64,000 nt of DNA from Sphingomonas sp. 7/4-4 (GTDB taxonomy: Bacteria; Pseudomonadota; Alphaproteobacteria; Sphingomonadales; Sphingomonadaceae), in assembly GCF_027941955.1 (NCBI RefSeq), contig NZ_CP115960.1:1922001-1986000 (forward strand). Reading direction: 5' to 3'. Below the pieces are notes generated by a model that was not told the DNA's origin, searched no databases, and saw nothing but the letters and a program-made list of their open reading frames with translations. This document shows positions 10,049 through 18,954 of the stretch, in pieces (position 1 is the first letter of the stretch; each line of letters starts with the position of its first letter). A program made the position numbers and the translations under genes.

Positions 10049-12384
10049 TTCGCCGCCTCCAGCGTCCGCGCTTCATAGACCATCGCGTCGGTGCCCCGCG
10101 TCTCGAAGCGCACCGTCACCTTGTCCTTGCCGCGGGTGAGCGCCTCGGGGATCGGATAGTCGATACCGACGAAGCGCTTGACGGGCTGCGCAGCGCGGCG
10201 CTCGTTGGCGATGCGCGTGCCTTCGATCGAGATGTCGAAATTCTTGTTCACTTCCTCGCCCCAATAAAGCGCGCTGAGCACCACCGGACCGGGCCGCACC
10301 GCGAGCGTGAATTCCATGTAATTGCCGGCGCCCCAGGGGAGCTGGCGCGCGCTGCGGCCGCCCCAGGAGAACGGGTCGCCGTGATTCGAGCGATAGTCGT
10401 GGTCGCGCTCGGGCTGCATCTCGCCGAGCTGGATCACGTCGACGGTGCGTGCGTCGAGCGCCGCCTTCTCGCGCTGGGCGATCCCATAGGCAGCCTCCTC
10501 GTCCTTCCACTGCGCTTCGGTGAAGCGCGGGAAATAGACTGCGGTGCGGCGGTCATACAGGCGAAAGAAGGGCGCCAGCGCCAGTGCCTGCGGCCGCGCG
10601 TCTGCAAGGCGGAAGCGGTGCTCGGCGGCGGTGGTCGGCACCAGAGCCGCTACCGGGTCCTCGGTCACCAATGCGGGCGCCGGACCATGGAACGGCTCGG
10701 CCGCGGGACCGAGGTCGGCGGCGAGCACGAGCGGACCACTCATATAAGCGAGCATGCGCGGATCGTCGGGCGTGGGTTCGGTGCGGACGCGCATCGGCAA
10801 GGTGAGCTCGATCCGGTCCCCTGCCCGCCAGCGACGATCGAGGCGCGCATAGCCGGTGGTGCGCTCGATCGGCTGGGGCTTGCCGTTCAGCGCCAGCGCC
10901 GGTGCGTCGCACCAGCCGGGAAGCCTGAGCGCGATCGGCATCGCGCTGCGCGGCGCTTTCGTCACCCGGAGCGTCACCTGCTCGCTGAACGGATAGCCGG
11001 TGTCGAGCGCGACCTCGAGCCCCCGCTCCTTCCACGCGGCCATGGAAGGGATGAACAGGTTGACGAAGAGGGCCGCATCGTCGTGCCAGTAGATGCTCTC
11101 GCCATGCTTGGCGTGCGTCTCCATCCCCGATCCGACGCAGCACCAGAAGCTGTCCTCGGGCGTGGAATATGTCCGCCGCGCGCCCGCGCTGAGCGGCATG
11201 AAATAGACGAACATCCCCGTCTCGGGATGCTGGTGCGCGAGCAGGTGATTGAGGTGGATCCGCTCGTAAAAGTCGAACAGCGAAGCATCGGGCTGCCAGC
11301 CATAGAGGTGCCGGGTCAGCTTCAGCATGTTGTAGCTGTTGCACGCCTCGCAGGTACGCTCGGTGATCCGCGTCGAGATCTGGTCGGGCGGGCCGAAATG
11401 CTCGCGCTCGCTATTGCCGCCGATGACATAGCTGTGATGCCCGGCGACGGTCTTGTGGAAGAAGCGCGCGGCATCGGCGTGACGCTGCTCGCCGGTCAGT
11501 TCGTAGAGCCGGGCGAGGCCGATCAGCTTGGGGATCTGGGTGTTGGCATGGAGGCCGGGAAGGTCGTCCTTGCCCGCCGCGAGCGGCGCGAGGACCTTCT
11601 GGTGATAGATGCGCTCCGAGATCCGCCGCCACCGGGGATCGCCGGTGAGCGCATAGGTCTCGGCATAGCTGTCGTTCAGCCCGCCATGCTCGGCGGCGAG
11701 CAATTTCTGCATCTGCGCATCGTCGAGCCCCTCGAGGATCGCGCCGAGATAGCCGGCCATCGCGAGCATCACCGGCATCGCCTCGGTCACGTCGCCGAAA
11801 CGCACCGCGTCGATCAGCCCGGCATGGACCTTGTGCCAGGTGTAGAGCGGCACCCAGCCGCCGTTGATGTCGAAGCCGCTGCTGCGGATCTCGCTTTTGC
11901 GGATCTCTTCGAATACGATCTTGCCGTCGATCACCTTGCCGTCGCGCTCGACGGTGGTGCCGCCGACATAGCCGTCGCCCTGCGCGGCCTGGATGCGCGC
12001 CATCTCGGCCACGATGTGCCGCAGGCGATCGCGCGCCGGCACATCGCCGGTCTGGGCGTAAAGCAGCGAAAGCGCCGAGAGATAATGGCCGAGCGAATGG
12101 CCGGCGATCCCGCGTGCCTCCCAGCCGCCATAGGTCTCGCCCCGGGTCGGCAGCCCGGCGCTGGCGTAGAAATTGTGGAGCAGCCGCTCGGGCGAGAGCG
12201 ACAGCAGATAGCGGCGGTTGGCCTCGACCGCGTCTAGAAAGACCGAAGGCTTCAGCCGCACCGCCGAAAGCGGCAGCGGCTTCGCCTTGATCGGCTTTTC
12301 GTCGACGACGATGCGGGCGAAAGCCGGTCCGGCGAGCGCAAGCACGCTCGCCGAACCGAGAAACAACCGCCGCGTCAGTCTCAT
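10045..12384 (-). CDS. GH127 beta-L-arabinofuranosidase (DUF1680), exported
   Basis: 779 residues with a twin-arginine-like signal (TRRLFLGSASVLALAGPAFA). The catalytic (alpha/alpha)6 domain shows the family hallmarks: a GYVGG stretch, GHHSYVIGGNS, then ERTCEACNSYNMLKL and a later CCVGSGMETH. In the characterised family member the Glu and Cys of the first block and the paired Cys of the second coordinate zinc, and one of the pair is the nucleophile; all of these residues are present. C-terminal beta-sandwich domains follow. The family removes terminal beta-L-arabinofuranose, for example from hydroxyproline-linked arabinosides. It is coupled by four-base overlaps to GH51 upstream and GH27 downstream. 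Family assignment is very secure; exact substrate is inferred. Confidence 0.92.
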   Translation of the reverse strand: MRLTRRLFLGSASVLALAGPAFARIVVDEKPIKAKPLPLSAVRLKPSVFLDAVEANRRYLLSLSPERLLHNFYASAGLPTRGETYGGWEARGIAGHSLGHYLSALSLLYAQTGDVPARDRLRHIVAEMARIQAAQGDGYVGGTTVERDGKVIDGKIVFEEIRKSEIRSSGFDINGGWVPLYTWHKVHAGLIDAVRFGDVTEAMPVMLAMAGYLGAILEGLDDAQMQKLLAAEHGGLNDSYAETYALTGDPRWRRISERIYHQKVLAPLAAGKDDLPGLHANTQIPKLIGLARLYELTGEQRHADAARFFHKTVAGHHSYVIGGNSEREHFGPPDQISTRITERTCEACNSYNMLKLTRHLYGWQPDASLFDFYERIHLNHLLAHQHPETGMFVYFMPLSAGARRTYSTPEDSFWCCVGSGMETHAKHGESIYWHDDAALFVNLFIPSMAAWKERGLEVALDTGYPFSEQVTLRVTKAPRSAMPIALRLPGWCDAPALALNGKPQPIERTTGYARLDRRWRAGDRIELTLPMRVRTEPTPDDPRMLAYMSGPLVLAADLGPAAEPFHGPAPALVTEDPVAALVPTTAAEHRFRLADARPQALALAPFFRLYDRRTAVYFPRFTEAQWKDEEAAYGIAQREKAALDARTVDVIQLGEMQPERDHDYRSNHGDPFSWGGRSARQLPWGAGNYMEFTLAVRPGPVVLSALYWGEEVNKNFDISIEGTRIANERRAAQPVKRFVGIDYPIPEALTRGKDKVTVRFETRGTDAMVYEARTLEAAK

Positions 12385-13919
12385 TCGACGGCGACCACGA
12401 CGATCGACTTGGCCGGCAGGTCGAAGGTCAGCTTGCCGCCCGAGCTGCGGGCCGAATAGACCGCGGGCTGGATCGTGTTCGGCTGGTCGAACGTGTTGTG
12501 CGTGTCGATCGCCGGCGCGGTGAGGATGCGCCCGCGGGCATTGCCGCTGAGGTTGGTCGTCACCCGCGCCGCCTTGTTGGGATCGGTGTTGGTGAGCGAC
12601 AGGTACAGCTTGCCGTCGGCGCCGCGTGCGGCCGACACGTCGACCATCGGCAATTTGAACCCGGCCTTTTCATAGGTCGGCCCCTTCACGTCCGCGGGAT
12701 AGGGCGTCGCGCCCTGGAACGGCACGTACATGTCGAAGACGTGATAGGTCGGCGTCAGCAGCATCCGGCCCTTGTCGGTCAGGATCATCGCCTGGAGCAC
12801 GTTGATCATCTGCGCGATGTTGGCCATCTTCACGCGATCGGTATGCCGGTGGAAGATGTTGAGCGTAAGCGCCGCCACTTCCGCGTCGCGCAGGCTGCTC
12901 TGCTGGTAGAGGAAGCCCGGGGTCGAACCCGATTCCTGATCGTACCAGGTGCCCCATTCGTCGACGTACAAAGCGACCTTCTTCTCGGGGTCGTGCTTGT
13001 CCATCATGGCTTCGTGCTTGGTGATCAGCTCGTCCATGAAGATCGCGCGGCCGAGCGTGGAGGCCCATTCGTCCTCGGAGAAGCCCGTGGCAGCGCCCTT
13101 CTTGTCCCATTTGCCGGTGGGCAGCGTGTAATAATGGACGCTGAGCGCGTTCATCTTGTTGCCCGCTTCGCGCATCATCACGTCGGTGAAGTTATAGTCG
13201 CTGCCATTGGAGCCGCTCGCGACCTTGATGAGCTTCTTGCCCGCGGGCGGATTGACGAATTCCTGATAGCGGCGGTGGAGGTCCGCCGAATATTCCGGGC
13301 GCATGCTGCCGCCGCAGCCCCAGGTTTCGTTGCCCACGCCGAAATATTTGACCGCCCACGGCTTTTCACGGCCGTTCTTCTTGCGCTCTTCGGCGAGGCT
13401 GCCCTTCTCGGCAGTCATGTACTCCATCCACTGGCTCATGTCGCGCGGGCTCATCGAGCCCATGTTGCCCGCGACATAGGCATCGGTGCCGAGCATCTCG
13501 GAATAGTTCATGAACTCGTGCGTGCCGAAGGCGTTGTCCTCGGTCACGCCGCCCCAGTGGCGGTTGATGCGCACCGGCCGCTTCGCACTCGGGCCGATGC
13601 CGTCGCGCCAGTCATATTCGTCGGCGAAGCAGCCGCCGGGCCAGCGCACCACCGGCACCTTGAGGTGGCGGAGCGCGGCGAGAACGTCGTTGCGATAGCC
13701 GTTGGTATTGGGGATCTTCGAATCGGTTCCGACCCAAAGGCCCTCGTAGATGCCGCGCCCGAGATGCTCGGCGAACTGGCCATAGACCGCAGGCTCGATC
13801 TTCGCGCCGGGCTTGCCGGTGTCCACGGTTACGGTGACGCTCGCCGGAGCCTGCGCCAGCGCGGGCGTCGCCATCAGCGTCGCCGCGATCGGCAGCAGGC
13901 CGTACTTCAAAAGCTTCAT
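12381..13919 (-). CDS. GH51 alpha-L-arabinofuranosidase, exported
   Basis: 512 residues, starting with a clear Sec signal peptide (KLLKYGLLPIAATLMATPALAQA). The GH51 fold is recognised from the N-terminal YGQFAEHLGRGIYEGLW block, RWPGGCFADEYDWRDGIGP, HEFMNYSEMLG, the acid/base Glu in GVGNETWGCGG near residue 200, and the nucleophile Glu in YVDEWGTWY near residue 320, followed by a beta-sandwich. It removes alpha-L-arabinofuranosyl side chains from arabinan or arabinoxylan. The gene follows the AraD1-type gene after 70 bases and overlaps GH127 (ATGA). A degenerate palindrome TTGTCTAGTCAA in the gap resembles the cluster operator. Confidence 0.94.
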   Translation of the reverse strand: MKLLKYGLLPIAATLMATPALAQAPASVTVTVDTGKPGAKIEPAVYGQFAEHLGRGIYEGLWVGTDSKIPNTNGYRNDVLAALRHLKVPVVRWPGGCFADEYDWRDGIGPSAKRPVRINRHWGGVTEDNAFGTHEFMNYSEMLGTDAYVAGNMGSMSPRDMSQWMEYMTAEKGSLAEERKKNGREKPWAVKYFGVGNETWGCGGSMRPEYSADLHRRYQEFVNPPAGKKLIKVASGSNGSDYNFTDVMMREAGNKMNALSVHYYTLPTGKWDKKGAATGFSEDEWASTLGRAIFMDELITKHEAMMDKHDPEKKVALYVDEWGTWYDQESGSTPGFLYQQSSLRDAEVAALTLNIFHRHTDRVKMANIAQMINVLQAMILTDKGRMLLTPTYHVFDMYVPFQGATPYPADVKGPTYEKAGFKLPMVDVSAARGADGKLYLSLTNTDPNKAARVTTNLSGNARGRILTAPAIDTHNTFDQPNTIQPAVYSARSSGGKLTFDLPAKSIVVVAVE

Positions 13920-13989
13920 CTCACTCTCCCTCTTGTTCCCGCGCGACGCCGGGATCTTGTCTAGTCAAAGCTGATTATGTCCGCCGGAT

Positions 13990-14977
13990 TCAGAGCGGAA
14001 CGACGCTCGCCTCTCCGCCGGGAACGGTCTGCAGCGGATTGCGCAGCGGCAGCGTGAACGGCGCCGCCGAGACCTCGAAGACGTCGCCTTCCTCCGTCTT
14101 CACGCCGTCGGCGAACGACAAGGTGGCGGTGCCGAAGAAGTGGACGTGAACGTCGCCCGGGCGGCGGAAAAGTCCATATTTGAAATGGTGATGCTCGAGA
14201 TTGGCGATCGCGTGCGACATGTTCGCCTCGCCCGAAAGGAACGGCTTTTCCCAAAGGGTCTCGCCGTTGCGCACGATCTTGCTGGTACCGCGCACATCGG
14301 CGGGCAGTTCGCCGACGAGCAGCTCGGCACCGAGCGACGCATGGCGGAGCTTGGAATGGGCGAGCCACAGATAATTGCCGCGCTCGGTGATATGATCGGA
14401 GAACTCGTTGCCCAGCGCGAAGCCGAGGCGGCGGGGGCGCCCCTCGTCGTCGATCACATAGATGCCGGCGATCTCGGGTTCCTCGCTCCCGTCGAGCGCG
14501 AAATCGGGCGAAGGCAGCGGCTGGCCGGGACCGATCAGCGAAGACCCGTCGCCCTTGTAGAACCATTCGGGCTGGACGCCGGGCTTGCCGTCGGTGGGCT
14601 TGCCGCCTTCCAGGCCCATGTTGAACATCCGCATCGAATCGGTGAGCGTGCCGCCCGCCGCGGCCTTGTGCATCTGGTCGCGCCCTCGGCCGAGCCGAGA
14701 TGGGTGAGGCCGGTGCCGGTGACATAGCAATGCGCGGCATCGGGATGGTCGATCGGCGCGAGCAGCCGGCCCTCGGCCTCGGCGGCGGCGAGATCGACCG
14801 CCTCCCCGCCCGCGCGCGCGCCGCATCCACGAGCGAAACGCCGTCGCGAATCGCCGCCAGCGCCAGCTCATAGGTCGTGGCCACGCCGCTCAGCCGCACT
14901 GCTGCCGCATCTTCGAGGAACGCGGCAACGCCCCGCCCACCGGCCGAGTCGCGGAACTGCACGAGCCTGAACGCCAT
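13990..14977 (-). CDS. araD1: AraD1/GguC-type fumarylacetoacetate-hydrolase-fold enzyme, two frame breaks
   Basis: About 329 residues after repair. The C-terminal two thirds read cleanly: DSMRMFNMGLEGG, GVQPEWFYKGDGS, ALDGSEEPEIAGIYVI, LGFALGNEFSDHITER, SKLRHASLGAELLVG, GEANMSHAIANLEHHHFKY and HVHFFGTATLSFADG, the pattern of the AraD1 (GguC) branch of the FAH fold. The N-terminus starts MAFRLVQF. Two single-base losses, near 14800-14820 and near 14681-14685, break the frame; repairing both gives a continuous protein with HPDAAHCYVTGTGLTHLG in the middle. In the oxidative L-arabinose pathway this family is associated with turnover of 2-keto-3-deoxy-L-arabonate. It is the first gene of the arabinan operon and has an operator-like palindrome about 30 bases upstream. 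Confidence 0.85.
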
Positions 14978-15005
14978 AACCTCTGGATCCTCTACCGATT
15001 CGACT

Positions 15006-15020
15006 AATAGTCAGACTTAT
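15006..15020. promoter_or_regulatory. operator-like palindrome upstream of araD1-GH51-GH127-GH27 operon
   Basis: AATAGTCAGACTTAT has core AGTC-A-GACT (15009-15017), with an extra half site, GACTAAT, just to the left at 15002-15008. It ends about 29 bases upstream of the araD1 start on the minus strand. The core is shared with 6737-6751 and 15176-15190 and is a candidate site for the GntR-type regulator at 18025-18813. Confidence 0.62.
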
Positions 15021-15175
15021 ATGCGGCGAACGGCCGCGTCAGTCCAGCCGATCCGTGTGCCGCGTCGCCTGCGGATAGCGCGAAATGCGGCAGAAAAGCT
15101 ACGATTCTACGCGGCTTGATCGAAACTGGAGCCAGGTTGCAACAAAGCGCTTGCGGGAATTCGCGCTGCTCGTAT

Positions 15176-15190
15176 TTTTGTCTGACTAAT
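15176..15190. promoter_or_regulatory. operator-like palindrome upstream of GH43-transporter unit
   Basis: The sequence TTTTGTCTGACTAAT has core GTC-T-GAC at 15180-15186 and continues into AATCAAA. It lies about 64 bases before the GH43 start and on the opposite side of the same intergenic region as 15006-15020, so one regulator could control both divergent units. Confidence 0.6.
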
Positions 15191-15253
15191 CAAACCGTGC
15201 CCGTTCAAAATGGGTCTGCCCATCGGAGGGCGAGGACAGGAGAGGGAAGAGAA

Positions 15254-16345
15254 ATGGCTCTAGAACGCAGCATTCCCAGTTCGACGTCTCGCCCCGCGGC
15301 CTCGCTCGGCTGACACGGGAAGTAGAAGCATTATCCGCATCTCCCGCCTTGGCCTCCTGCTGCCGACGCTCCTTGCCCTGATGTCAGGGGAGCAGGCACT
15401 GGCGCAGGCAAAACCCTCTGCGCTGACTTCGCTCAACGCGCGCATCGTCGGCGACGTCGCGCCGCTGCACGATCCCTCGATCATCCGCCAGGGCGACAGC
15501 TTCTACCTGTTCACGACCAGCCAGCAGCGCGCCGGCAAGGGCCTGATCCATATCCGCACGTCGAAGGATCTCGCCAGCTGGACACGCGCTCCTCGGTATT
15601 CGCCGAGATGCCGGGCTGGGTGAAGGACGCAGTTCCCGGCGCGCGCGGGATCTGGGCGCCGGACGTGAGCTTCTCCCACGGCGAGTATCGCATCTATTAT
15701 TCGGTCTCGACCTTCGGCAAGAACTGCTCGGCGATCGGGCTGGTGGCCACGCCCTCGCTCGAGAAGCCGGTATGGACGGACAAGGGTCTCGTGTTCCGCT
15801 CCACGCCGGACGACGATTTCAATGCGATCGATCCGAACCTGTTCGAAGATGCCGAGGGGCGCCAGTGGCTGGCGTTCGGCAGCTTCTGGTCCGGGCTCAA
15901 GATGATCCGGCTCGATCCGAAGACCGGGCGCGCGGCGAAGGACGCCAGGATTCACGCGCTCGCCCGGCGCGGCGGCCCCGGTGCGATCGAGGCGCCGTTC
16001 GTGATCCGCCGCGGCGGCTTCTATTATCTGTTCGCCTCGGTCGACTTCTGCTGCCGCGGCGCGGCGAGCACCTATCACACCGTGGTCGGGCGGGCGAAGG
16101 AGCCCCAGGGCCCGTATCTCGACCGCGAAGGCAAGAGCATGATGGACGGCGGCGGCCTGCTCGTCCTCCATGCCGATCTCGACCCGTCGAAACGCTTCGT
16201 GGGGCCGGGACACATCGCGGTCCTGCGCGAACCCAAGCAGGATTACATCGTCTACCACGCTTATGATACGCAAGCGCGCGGCGTGCCGACGCTCCGGATC
16301 CAGCCGCTCGGCTGGACGGACGACGGCTGGCCGGTCGCACTCTAG
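15254..16345 (+). CDS. GH43 endo-1,5-alpha-L-arabinanase-like enzyme, frame breaks
   Basis: The catalytic part reads as a five-bladed GH43 enzyme: HDPSIIRQGDSFYLFTTS carries the catalytic base Asp, GIWAPDVSF and NAIDPNLFEDAEG follow, the acid Glu is in GAIEAPFVIRRGGFYYL, and GPGHIAVL is the late conserved block typical of endo-arabinanases. One clear break lies at about 15590; one extra C turns the end of the first frame into SVFAEMPGWV. The start is uncertain. A strong ribosome site (GGAGAGGGAAG) precedes ATG 15254, but the signal-peptide frame (RLGLLLPTLLALMSG...ALAQA) is joined to it only by two more single-base additions between 15290 and 15325. With those, the protein is about 364 residues and exported. 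It would cut arabinan main chains, feeding the GH51 and GH127 enzymes, and lies just before the transporter. Confidence 0.8.
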
Positions 16346-16376
16346 AACAAACCTTCCCCAGGAGAAGAACAAGCCC

Positions 16377-17678
16377 ATGCCAGCCGCTCCCGCTCAACCC
16401 CAGGCCGGTGCCCCGTCGGTCGCAGGCGTACCTTACCGCGCCGCACTCTCGATGCTGGCCACGCTCTTCTTCATGTGGGGCTTCATCAGCGTCATCAACG
16501 GCACGCTGCTGCCGCACCTGCGCAGCGTGTTCGAACTCAGCTATTTCGAGACCGGCCTCATCGAATCCGTCTGGTTCATCGGCTATCTGCTCGCGTCGAT
16601 CCCCGCGGCGAAGCTGATCGAGCGGATCGGCTATCAGCGCGCGCTGACCGTCGGCCTGTCGGTCATGACCCTCGGGTCGCTCGGCATGATCCTCGCCGCG
16701 TATCTCATCTCGTATTTCGTGACCGTCGCTTCGCTGTTCGTCGTCTCGTGCGGCATCGCGCTTCTTCAGGTCGCGGCGAACCCCTATGTCGCGGTGATCG
16801 GTCCGCCCGAGAGCGCCGAGAGGCGCCTCACCCTGGTGCAGGCGTTCAACACCACCGGCGACGTGCTGGCGATCCTGTTCGGCAAATACCTGATCCTCGC
16901 ACGTACCACGGCCGGCACGACCGCACACGGTACGCAGCTCACCGCTGAGCAGCGCCTGGCCGATGCGCAAGCGACCCAGCTGCCCTATCTGATCGTTGCG
17001 ATCGTGCTGGCGGCCCTCGCCGTCATGATCGCCCGCGCCAAGCTCCCCGCGCTGGGATCGGCGACCTCGCGCGTTTCGAGCGAAGCGCGCCGTGGCCTCT
17101 CGCTGTTCAACCACCGCAACCTGATCCTCGGCTGCGTCGGCATCGCGCTGTGCGTGCTCGCGGAGATCGGCGTGGGCAGCTACTTCATCAACTTCGCGGC
17201 GCAGCCCGACGTCGCCAATCTGACGCAGGAGAATGCGGCGACCTATCTCACGCTATTCTGGGGCGGAATGATGGTCGGGCGGTTCGCCGGCGCGGCGCTG
17301 ATGCAGAGGATCGCGCCGGAGCGGGTGCTGGCGGTGTTCGCGCTGATCGCGATCGCCGGCTCGCTGGTGGCGGTGTTCGCAACCGGACCGGCCGCAATGT
17401 ACGGTCTGATCGTAGTCGGGCTGGGCCTCTCGATCATGTTCCCGGCCATCTTCGCACTGGCGATCCGCGGGCTGGGACCGCTGACCGAGGAAGGCTCGGG
17501 TCTGCTGATCATGTCGATCGCCGGCGGCGCGCTCGCTGCGTTCCAGGGCAAGATCGGTGACGCGTACGGGCTGCACTGGGGCTTCCTGGTGACGACGGCC
17601 TGCGCGCTCTACGTCCTGTTCTACGCGCTATGGGGCTGCAAGGTGACCAACCCGGTCGCCGACGCGCCGGCGAATTAA
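16377..17678 (+). CDS. MFS sugar:H+ symporter, FucP-like (probable L-arabinose uptake)
   Basis: About 433 residues with twelve predicted hydrophobic segments. FucP-family signatures are visible: FFMWGFISVINGTLLPHL in helix 1, GYLLASIPAAKLIERIGYQRAL between helices 2 and 3, and LLQVAANPYVAVIGP in the middle of the first half, with LVQAFNTTGD following. The second half starts after a basic loop and has an AEIGVGSYFINF helix. The start chosen is ATG 16377, with AGGAG at 16360-16364. It lies 31 bases after the GH43 gene in the same orientation and is followed by a strong terminator. The family carries fucose, glucose/galactose or arabinose; L-arabinose is inferred from the cluster. Confidence 0.88.
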   Translation: MPAAPAQPQAGAPSVAGVPYRAALSMLATLFFMWGFISVINGTLLPHLRSVFELSYFETGLIESVWFIGYLLASIPAAKLIERIGYQRALTVGLSVMTLGSLGMILAAYLISYFVTVASLFVVSCGIALLQVAANPYVAVIGPPESAERRLTLVQAFNTTGDVLAILFGKYLILARTTAGTTAHGTQLTAEQRLADAQATQLPYLIVAIVLAALAVMIARAKLPALGSATSRVSSEARRGLSLFNHRNLILGCVGIALCVLAEIGVGSYFINFAAQPDVANLTQENAATYLTLFWGGMMVGRFAGAALMQRIAPERVLAVFALIAIAGSLVAVFATGPAAMYGLIVVGLGLSIMFPAIFALAIRGLGPLTEEGSGLLIMSIAGGALAAFQGKIGDAYGLHWGFLVTTACALYVLFYALWGCKVTNPVADAPAN

Positions 17679-17710
17679 CGCCACCAGCCGTCTAGGTGAG
17701 TGGAATAAAG

Positions 17711-17740
17711 AAAAGGCCGGGCAACGAGCCCGGCCTTTTC
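17711..17740 (+). terminator. intrinsic terminator after the transporter gene
   Basis: GC-rich hairpin with arms AAAAGGCCGGGC and GCCCGGCCTTTTC around the loop AACGA, ending in a T run. It starts 32 bases after the transporter stop. The A run before the left arm means it could also work on the minus strand. Confidence 0.85.
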
Positions 17741-17778
17741 TCGCCCACCCCGGACTGTGCCGACATTCGCCCTTTACC

Positions 17779-17999
17779 TCCCTCGCCCCCTGAAAGGGGA
17801 GAGGGTTGCGCAGACTTAGGTTTTGCGCAGCAAAGCCTTAGTCGGAGCTGGGTGAGGGTGCGGCTGCGCAGCAGCCGCGCGGAGCTTCGCTCCGCTCTAC
17901 CCTCACCAACCTCCGCTAGGCAGCAAGCTGCCAAGCTGCGGTATCCTCTCCCCTATCAAGGGGAGAGGGAGTTTTAGGTTGAATGTCGATACGCCCTAG
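17779..17999. repeat. about 221-bp dispersed repeat, copy A, between convergent genes
   Basis: Nearly identical to 44173-44393. The ends are inverted repeats of a short palindrome, CCCCT..AGGGGAGAGG at the left and CCTCTCCCCTatcaAGGGGAGAGG at the right. Internal palindromes include GCTGCGCAGCAGC and GAGCTTCGCTC. No protein is encoded. It fills the gap between the transporter (+) and the GntR gene (-) and stops 26 bases before the GntR stop codon. Its last 20 bases (ATGTCGATACGCCCTA) recur near 39685. Confidence 0.85.
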
Positions 18000-18024
18000 T
18001 CCCCCATGAGGGACGGGAATCCGG

Positions 18025-18813
18025 CTAACGCACCACCGTCTCGCCGCGGGTTCCCCGTGCCATCTTGAGCTTCGGCCCCTTGCTGTGTGTCGTATCGAGG
18101 AACGCCATGTCGACAAGGTGCGCCATCGCCGCATGCGCGCCTTCGGGATCCCCGGCCGCGATTGCGTCGAAGACGCGCTGGTGATCGGGGACCGGATCGC
18201 GCCGCAGCGGGCTGTTGCGCTGCTTGAAGATCGTCGTCCACGCCACTGCGGCGCTGACGCTGGTGGTGAGCGTGGCGATGAACGGGTTCGCCGAAGCCTC
18301 CAGCAGCGCCGCGTGGAAGTCCTGATCGGCGATCCGCCCCTCCTCCACTGCCAGCGTGTGCGTCTCCATCCCCTCCAATGCCGCGGCCATGCGCTTCAAT
18401 TGGGCATCGGTGCGCCGTTCGGCGGCGAGCGCCGCGGCTTCGGGCTCGAAGATCTTCCGCAGCTCGAACAGGCTGAAGAGCAGCTCATCGTCGGGCTCGA
18501 ATTCGAAGATCCATGACAGCACGTCGGGATCGAGCAGATGCCATTTCTCGCGGTCGCTGACCCGGGTGCCGGTGCGCGGGCGGCTCTCGACCAGCCCCTT
18601 GGCGGCGAGGATGCGCAGCGCCTCGCGATAGGCGGTTCGGGAGACGTGGAGCCGATCGCTCGCCGCGACTTCGTTGTTGAGTATCTCGCCGGGCTTGTAG
18701 CGCCCCGACACGATCAGGATGCCGAGATCGCGCGCGATCGTGCCGTGCAGGCGCAGTGATTTGCGCCGTGCCGTGGCGTTCAGCGGCTTGGCAGTCTTGA
18801 CCTTTGCAACCAT
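18025..18813 (-). CDS. FadR-subfamily GntR transcription regulator of the arabinan cluster
   Basis: 262 residues. An N-terminal winged helix-turn-helix (about residues 22-90: LGILIVSGRYKPGEIL, LHVSRTAYREALRILAAKGLV, RTGTRVSDR) is joined to an all-helical FCD ligand-binding domain, with FELRKIFEPEAAALAAER, DQDFHAALLEASANPF and a late DHQRVFDAIAAGDPEGAHAAM. The FCD domain usually binds a metal and a carboxylate ligand, which suits sensing of a sugar acid. It lies at the edge of the arabinan cluster, and three GTC-W-GAC palindromes of the style used by FadR-type regulators sit before the cluster transcription units. I see no matching palindrome before its own start. It is probably a repressor relieved by a pathway intermediate. 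Confidence 0.9.
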   Translation of the reverse strand: MVAKVKTAKPLNATARRKSLRLHGTIARDLGILIVSGRYKPGEILNNEVAASDRLHVSRTAYREALRILAAKGLVESRPRTGTRVSDREKWHLLDPDVLSWIFEFEPDDELLFSLFELRKIFEPEAAALAAERRTDAQLKRMAAALEGMETHTLAVEEGRIADQDFHAALLEASANPFIATLTTSVSAAVAWTTIFKQRNSPLRRDPVPDHQRVFDAIAAGDPEGAHAAMAHLVDMAFLDTTHSKGPKLKMARGTRGETVVR

Positions 18814-18954
18814 AATACGACCCTAGCGCTACCGAGTGGTCCGGTACAACCTGTCGATCACTCGGCCACGATGACGAAGCGCCGTGAAGCCGACATCTCC
18901 GTTGACCCTTTCCGCATGTCCACTAGGCTGCGCAAAACATCGGGAGGACTGGCA

